Positions 58,862-64,000 of a DNA stretch of 64,000 nt are shown here, in pieces. Under the pieces are notes generated by a model. The model was given only the letters and a program-made list of their open reading frames with translations, was not told the origin of the DNA and did no database searches. Location of the stretch: contig CAWZYM010000278.1 in NCBI GenBank assembly GCA_963966185.1, positions 1-64,000 of the forward strand, written 5' to 3'. The stretch's first letter is position 1; the number at the start of each line of letters is the position of its first letter. The stretch comes from Rhabditoides inermis (lineage: Eukaryota; Nematoda; Chromadorea; Rhabditida; Rhabditidae). Made by a program: the position numbers and the translations under genes.

Positions 58862-60095
58862 AGTTTAGTAGGAAAGTACTGGAGTGTATAGCGTTTTCTG
58901 TAGATAGTATAGTTAAGGTATGGAATTTTTGTTGAGAGCTGTGCGGGGTCTAAAGAGGCGGAATGATCCAGTGCTGACTATTTGCGTTCGCGTTGGCGCG
59001 AGTATTTCTGAAAAGTTTCCGTATGAAGTATAATTTGGATATTGATGGTTTTGAGCATTGGCTTGGGAAATTGGAATGTGGAAAAGTTTTTTTTTTATGA
59101 TTACGAGACTTCATGACATTCTTATTAGGCGATTTTATCATTTCAATGAATAGTTTAGATGTGAAACTTAATATTTTAATTTTTAATTAATATTTATTTT
59201 TAGTATACGAAAAATGCGTGCGAGTGCTTTGAAAAGACTTAAAGGTACACTGGCGACTTATTTTTGACTCGGGATGATCGAAAGATTCATATTAACCCAA
59301 ATCTCAATCGATTTGTGAGAAAGAACAACGATTATCCGTTGCTTTCAAATGTTGCAACTCGCTGTTGCAACATTTTTTTTCAAACTCAAAATTGGTCCCG
59401 CCACGACTTCCATTCCGTTGAACTTTTCAATACTGCAGAACTGGCGATAGAACACACAATCCCAGACGAAAGAAGCACGTTCACTTTCATTGTGGCTTAA
59501 TGCGTGTGTGCGCCGTAGTGGCACACACCTCGCCGGTTCGACCATCGGATAGTGCAAAATACGTTTCCCCAACCTGGTTCTCGAAGTTTCCCCAACCTGG
59601 TTCTGGAACGATTCACGAATAACGATTATCTCACGGCTCTGTTTTACATTAACCAACGTTTATACGTACGTACTCATCGTACCTACGCACTCATCAGTCA
59701 GGAAGACAATTCCAATATCGAAAATGTGTTAAAATTATGAATATTTTTTCCCCAATACCTCATCGATCCCCTATCCTACATATCTATAGCCTGCACCAGA
59801 GCAATAGTTTTCGATCTACCCCGCTTGCAGTTCGAAACACGGTGCCATCTGTGTATCTTGTTTTGCGCGCTATTGCTGTGAGCTGACTCTCCGTCTTCCT
59901 TTGATCTACCCCACAGCGCGCATGTAACTATATATCTTTCCCCTTCTTCTCTAGACAGATTTATGACCGATAAAATAAGAAAATCGACATAGTAAGCAAG
60001 CAGTGAAACATGGCAAATGGCAGATATGGATGGGCTAAATTGAAAGAAATATGATAATTATAACATAATTCTCTTTCTAATCCATTTGCTTGCAG
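58862..60095. other. Intergenic / intronic stretch
   Basis: Mostly A/T-rich. A decayed TTAA element starts at 59243 after TTAA (AGGTACACTGGCGACTTA) and has a weak B box at about 59533; its right end is lost. Nothing coding is recognised. Confidence 0.5.
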
Positions 60096-60489
60096 TGTGC
60101 GATGGACCCGTCGCCGGCCGAAGAGTACCAGATGAACCACGCAGGAGGCGTCATGCACAGCCAGGCGAAGCGGTGCGTGGGCGGATCCCTCCCTCCCTCT
60201 CGCTCCCTCTCTCTCCCTCCCCTGTCTCTCTCTCTCTATCTTTCAATTTCTCTCATCCCAGCTATTTCAGATTCCGCTCCGATACCATGAACTACATCGA
60301 AGACCCGCTCGATAGAAAGGTATTAATTTGACTTGCTTCATTTGAGAAACTGTCGATTGAATATCGATTCATCGATTGTCTTTCCAGTTCCTTGCTGACG
60401 ACTCGCAGATTGTGGAGCGACAGGTGGTGATCGGAGAGTGCGGGGAGATGATGAGCATCAAAGGAGGTGAGATGCTCTCTCTCTCTCCC

Positions 60490-60539
<50 letters not shown>

Positions 60540-60609
60540 TCTCTCTCTCTCTTCCTCCCTATATCTATCCGTCTCTCTGTCTCTATCCTTCTCACTCTTC
60601 CTTCCCCAA

Positions 60610-60657
<48 letters not shown>

Positions 60658-60851
60658 TCCCTATATCTATCCGTCTCTCTGTCTCTATCCTTCTCACTCT
60701 TCCTTTCCCAAATCCCCAAACCCCCTCTCTCTCCCTCTCTCTCCCTCTCTCTCTCTCTCTCTCTTTCTCTCTTTTTCTCTTCCTCCCTATATCTATCCGT
60801 CTCTCTGTCTCTATCCTTCTCACTCTTCCTTTCCCCAATCCCCAAACCCCC

Positions 60852-60908
<57 letters not shown>

Positions 60909-60993
60909 CTCTTCCTCCCTATATCTATCCGTCTCTCTGTCTCTATCCTTCTCACTCTTCCTTTCCCCAATCCCCAAACCCCCTCTCTCTCCC

Positions 60994-61050
<57 letters not shown>

Positions 61051-61185
61051 CTTTTTCTCTTCCTCCCTATATCTATCCGTCTCTCTGTCTCTATCCTTCT
61101 CACTCTTCCTTTCCCCAATCCCCAAACCCCCTCTCTCTCCCTCTCTCTCCCTCTCTCTCCCTCTCTCTCCCTCTCTCTCTCTCCC

Positions 61186-61216
<31 letters not shown>

Positions 61217-61292
61217 TTCTCTCTTTTTCTCTTCCTCCCTATATCTATCCGTCTCTCTGTCTCTATCCTTCTCACTCTTCCTTTCCCCAAAC

Positions 61293-61338
<46 letters not shown>

Positions 61339-61524
61339 TCCCTATATCTATCCGTCTCTCTGTCTCTATCCTTCTCACTCTTCCTTTCCCCAAACCCCCT
61401 CTCTTTCTCTCTCTCTCTCTCTTTCACTTATTTGTTCATTTCAGACATGGGATCTCAACGGCTGATCTCATTTCTTGAATCTCTATTATTGCATCCCCAA
61501 ACAGTCATCCCCCGGATCTCCTAA
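60096..61524 (+). CDS. 3' end of an unidentified host gene (four exons)
   Basis: Exons 60096-60172, 60271-60319, 60388-60466 and 61445-61524 (TAA stop) join in phase and read CAMDPSPAEEYQMNHAGG, FRSDTMNYIEDPLDRK, FLADDSQIVERQVVIGECGE and a C-terminus LISFLESLLLHPQTVIP. AATAAA lies at 61690-61695. The acidic, helix-prone sequence has no transmembrane segment. I do not recognise the family; it may be the end of the same disrupted region that holds DAP3 or an independent gene. A 1-kb CT array fills the last intron. Confidence 0.6.
60474..61432. repeat. CT-rich higher-order satellite
   Basis: Seven blocks of (CT)n separated by a conserved stretch of about 60 bp (CTATATCTATCCGTCTCTC, then CACTCTTCCTTTCCCCAAA) at spacings of about 100-170 bp. 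It lies in an intron, pyrimidine-rich on the coding strand. The long open frames it produces on both strands are low-complexity artefacts. Confidence 0.85.
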
Positions 61525-61796
61525 CACATATTCCTTGCCATGATCTTCTTCTTGCGTTTGTGACATCGTTACCAAATTTGTATATTACCATTATTCACTG
61601 CCGTATTTGTATATTACCATTATTCACTGCCGTATCTTCGTTGTTGTGAAAGAAAGAGAGACGCTATGTGATGTTTTCGTTTGTATTTGAATAAATCTTT
61701 ATGTGATTACCGAAGCTCTGTTTCTGAAGTTGCATAACAGGTTACTCCAGTTGCAGCTTGCTGGTATATATGAACGACGATAAGTGTGATATGATT

Positions 61797-61880
61797 CAAG
61801 CAGCGCGTGGTCTAGTGGTTAGCACACTCGCCTGCCGTGCGCAGGGTGGCGGGTTCGGATCCAGGCCCCATGACGACAAC
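61797..61880 (+). mobile_element. tRNA-like SINE head
   Basis: TGGTCTAGTGGTTAGC (A-box arm), CTCGCCTGCCG and GGGTTCGGATCC (B box) resemble a tRNA gene head, but the T stem and acceptor ends do not pair well. Confidence 0.55.
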
Positions 61881-62039
61881 ATTTGTGTTAGTATTTGTAA
61901 ACGTCTCATTCGCCCCTTGCGGAATCTAGCCTATTTCTCGCTCCTTCCATCTCTCCCTTTCTGTCCCGCTTCCCTCCCCTCTCTAATTCTAATCACCACA
62001 ACGAACACACATCCTCACATACTTTAACTACTGGTTTAT

Positions 62040-62409
62040 TTGGTCCACAACATAACTTTCTGTAAGAGAGAGGGGGGAGAGAGCAAAAGAGGGAGAGAGG
62101 GGGAGGGATAAGGAGAGAGGGAGAGAGAGGGCGGAGAGGGAGAGAGGGAGAAGAGAGAAGACAAGAAGAGAGAAGGAGAGAGAATTCTGTTTTTAACTGA
62201 TTGTTTGACAAATCACACGTTTCTCTCACTGTCTTATTCTGATAACAGTAAGTATTCAAAAAACAAAAAAAATCTTGATCATAAATTATAAGACGTTTAT
62301 CACACATAGTTTAAGAACTAATCGAGTCACCGCAAGATTAACGAAAGTCTAAGTTTAAGGAAAGTTTTAACTCCATTCAAGATTTAATTGAGTCACCACA
62401 AGAGTTGGG
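62040..62409. other. GA-rich tract and 3' flank
   Basis: GAGAGGG repeats at 62067-62180, then A/T-rich sequence. No gene seen. Confidence 0.5.
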
Positions 62410-63222
62410 TTACTTATGGTCCATCTGCAAAAGTTTAGATTTTATAAAGTTACAGTGCCACGAAAACGCACCTGCAGCACTACCCTCGTTTCGTCTCCAA
62501 GGGTCACTTCCACCACCGCTGCGCTCTTTCCACTCAGGGCATATTGCTTCTGAAAATACACCAATCACACGTGTTGAATGTAACTACACACCTTGGCAGT
62601 TTTCACTGAATTGTCCGGTATGAGGAAACCCATTTTGCCGAGCTCAATCAGCTTTTTGTTGATTTTGCTTGTCACCGTCCTGAAGCAAGCATTTATATTC
62701 ACGAAGAGAACCAAGCAACTGACTCTTTCGACACCACAACATTTGCGCGAGTGCGGCCAGAGTAGCCGACATACAGTTCCTGGGGGGCGCTCTGTGCGAG
62801 GCTTGCCTTGTCCACTGTAGCTCCAGGAGGTGCAGAACAGATTGATTTCAGTATATGCTTCTCGAACACATCCGTCAGCTGGAATCAGCATGCTCGCATC
62901 AGTGTACCCAGTTGACCATGTTAACCGTGTTGCAGTTCGTAGACAGGGCGGCGACCCAATCGGGATGAGCATCGATCTCGTCGAGCGACGAGCCGGCGAT
63001 GGTCTGTAATGAGTACAATGCGAGTGTCCCAGGAAACAACGAACAGATGTGCGGCGAAAAAGATTGCATAAGACGCCTCACCGTGTCTTCGGTGAGACGT
63101 GTCTTTGTTTCCTCAGGCGTGCCTGGAGAGTCCAGTATTTTTCGAGTCGTCGCTTCGCCTGGACAGTACAGTATGCTCTGCAATCTACCGTCTTCCTCAC
63201 AAGTTTTTTGGTTGACTTCCAT
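62410..63222 (-). CDS. Unrecognised five-exon gene
   Basis: Exons 63222-62926, 62878-62733, 62679-62592, 62549-62472, 62424-62410 (TAA stop); 207 residues. Introns are 42-53 nt, the same architecture as the genes at 39-49 kb. The first exon contains TRLTEDTVRRLMQSFSPHIC and LDEIDAHPDWVAAL; the third a basic helix SKINKKLIELGKMGFLIPD; the fourth VVEVTLGDETRVVLQ. No domain is recognised. The second exon's donor (GTCGAAAG) is weak and was chosen because it keeps the frame; reading on instead would stop after WFSS. Confidence 0.5.
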
Positions 63223-63778
63223 TGTAGAGTGATCGTACAGCTGTTCCGCCTATATTTCTCTGTATTATGTATGTACTTGTAGAGTTTGTTGGTTTATACA
63301 ACTAATATAGTACCCTTTTTAACTTTGCATCACCAACACCGCATCCTCGAGACCACCGAAATCCGTATTGTTGGAACTCGCAGTAGGCGTTATATTACTG
63401 TACTTTACCGTAACCTTACTTTAATTTACGTTACCATGTGTTACTTGATTCGAGATAAATATTCTGATTCTGATCTACCGTATCCTTCACATTCGATCAA
63501 TCGTGGAAAGCGCACGTGTGTGACAGAAGACATGGCCTCCACTTGATGAAACGACACTTCACTCGAATCCGAATCCGTTCCATGTAGTAAGCCGGCAGGG
63601 AATGGAGCCTAAATAAAGAAGTTATCACAGTTTTCATTCAATGCCGGAGAGGAAGACGCGGTGATTTCCTAGCTTGTCGATGCAAAACCGAGAAACTGCA
63701 CATATGATACACTCGCGTACAGCTGACACGATGCTTTCAACTCTGTGGGAAAGATGGATAAGCGGCTTGCCAACTCAC

Positions 63779-64000
63779 GTCCACGTGTGCTTCCTTCTGA
63801 CTCTCCATTGACAGTTCTTGTGATTTGAGCGAATCCTCAGTCTTCTCACTATCGGTTCCCGACAAACCAAACGCGGTGAAAGCATCGCTAAAAAGTCGCG
63901 TAGATTAGTAATTTAGGGTGAATCACTCACAATACTGTGGGATACAGTCGTTTTTTTGGCGACTGAATGGAACGTGTGGAGGAGTTTGAAGCTTTGTCGT
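63779..64000 (-). CDS. 3' part of a further minus-strand gene (partial)
   Basis: Exon pieces 64000-63931 (ending SIQSPKKRLYPTV, donor GTGAGT) and 63887-63779 (FDAFTAFGLSGTDSEKTED, donor GTGAGT) join in phase. A short following intron ending CCCACAG or ATGTGCAG would lead to a stop within a few residues. Ser/Lys/Glu-rich, with an SPKKR phosphosite or basic motif. The gene continues beyond the window. Confidence 0.45.

Noticed and set aside
60369..61524. Long open frames (250-380 codons) on both strands
   Set aside because: They are translations of CT/GA repeats (SLSLSL or REREREs) with no codon structure; the real exons at the ends join across this array.
61797..61880. Functional tRNA gene
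   Set aside because: A and B boxes are good but the T and acceptor stems do not pair properly; the other tRNA-like heads here are SINE parts.

Overview
The window is animal nuclear DNA, dominated by transposable elements and by old and recent rearrangements. Genes are split by very short GT-AG introns (most 36-60 nt). DDE transposons, CR1-like and RTE-like LINEs, tRNA-derived SINEs and MITEs are all present. The captured or broken host genes (REEP/TB2-DP1, RFX, CHMP3, deoxyhypusine hydroxylase, DAP3/mS29) are metazoan or general eukaryotic. Several start codons lie directly behind a splice-acceptor-like CAG, TAG or TTTCAG, as expected in lineages with spliced-leader trans-splicing (nematodes, some other worms, larvaceans). 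I cannot name the species.

Layout. 1-21 kb: two almost identical copies (1-9153 and 10824-19974) of a composite unit. Each holds a TTAA-flanked tRNA-containing element, an RTE-type endonuclease LINE fragment cut off just before its RT, a complete 10-exon REEP-like gene on the minus strand with one in-frame TGA, an internally deleted CR1-like LINE, and a SINE block interrupted by a hAT-type MITE. 21-32 kb: LINE 3' ends, two exon-like blocks, a CR1-like LINE cut by a gag-only LTR element, a 782-bp tandem duplication and a palindromic element. 32-37.6 kb: a third, partial and probably more ancestral copy of the REEP segment, two full TTAA elements, and remains of an RFX transcription factor gene.

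37.6-39.1 kb: a satellite rich in GTAAACA and a GC-rich palindrome. 39.4-49.0 kb: three head-to-tail minus-strand genes with intact splice structures: a large DDE-like transposase, a small RS-domain protein and an unrecognised 10-exon gene whose first intron holds a 2.5-kb foldback element. 49.07-53.66 kb: a complete plus-strand DNA transposon with CAC termini, a 4-bp target duplication, a 13-exon transposase and an inserted MITE. The two transposases are related, intact and divergently oriented. 

54-61.5 kb: consecutive same-strand pieces of CHMP3, DOHH, DAP3 and the 3' end of an unidentified gene, broken up by LINEs, a SINE, a hAT MITE and a long CT array. 62.4-64 kb: an unrecognised five-exon minus-strand gene and the end of another gene.

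All exon structures were worked out by eye from splice consensus and reading-phase continuity. No database search was run, so family names rest on recognised motifs.
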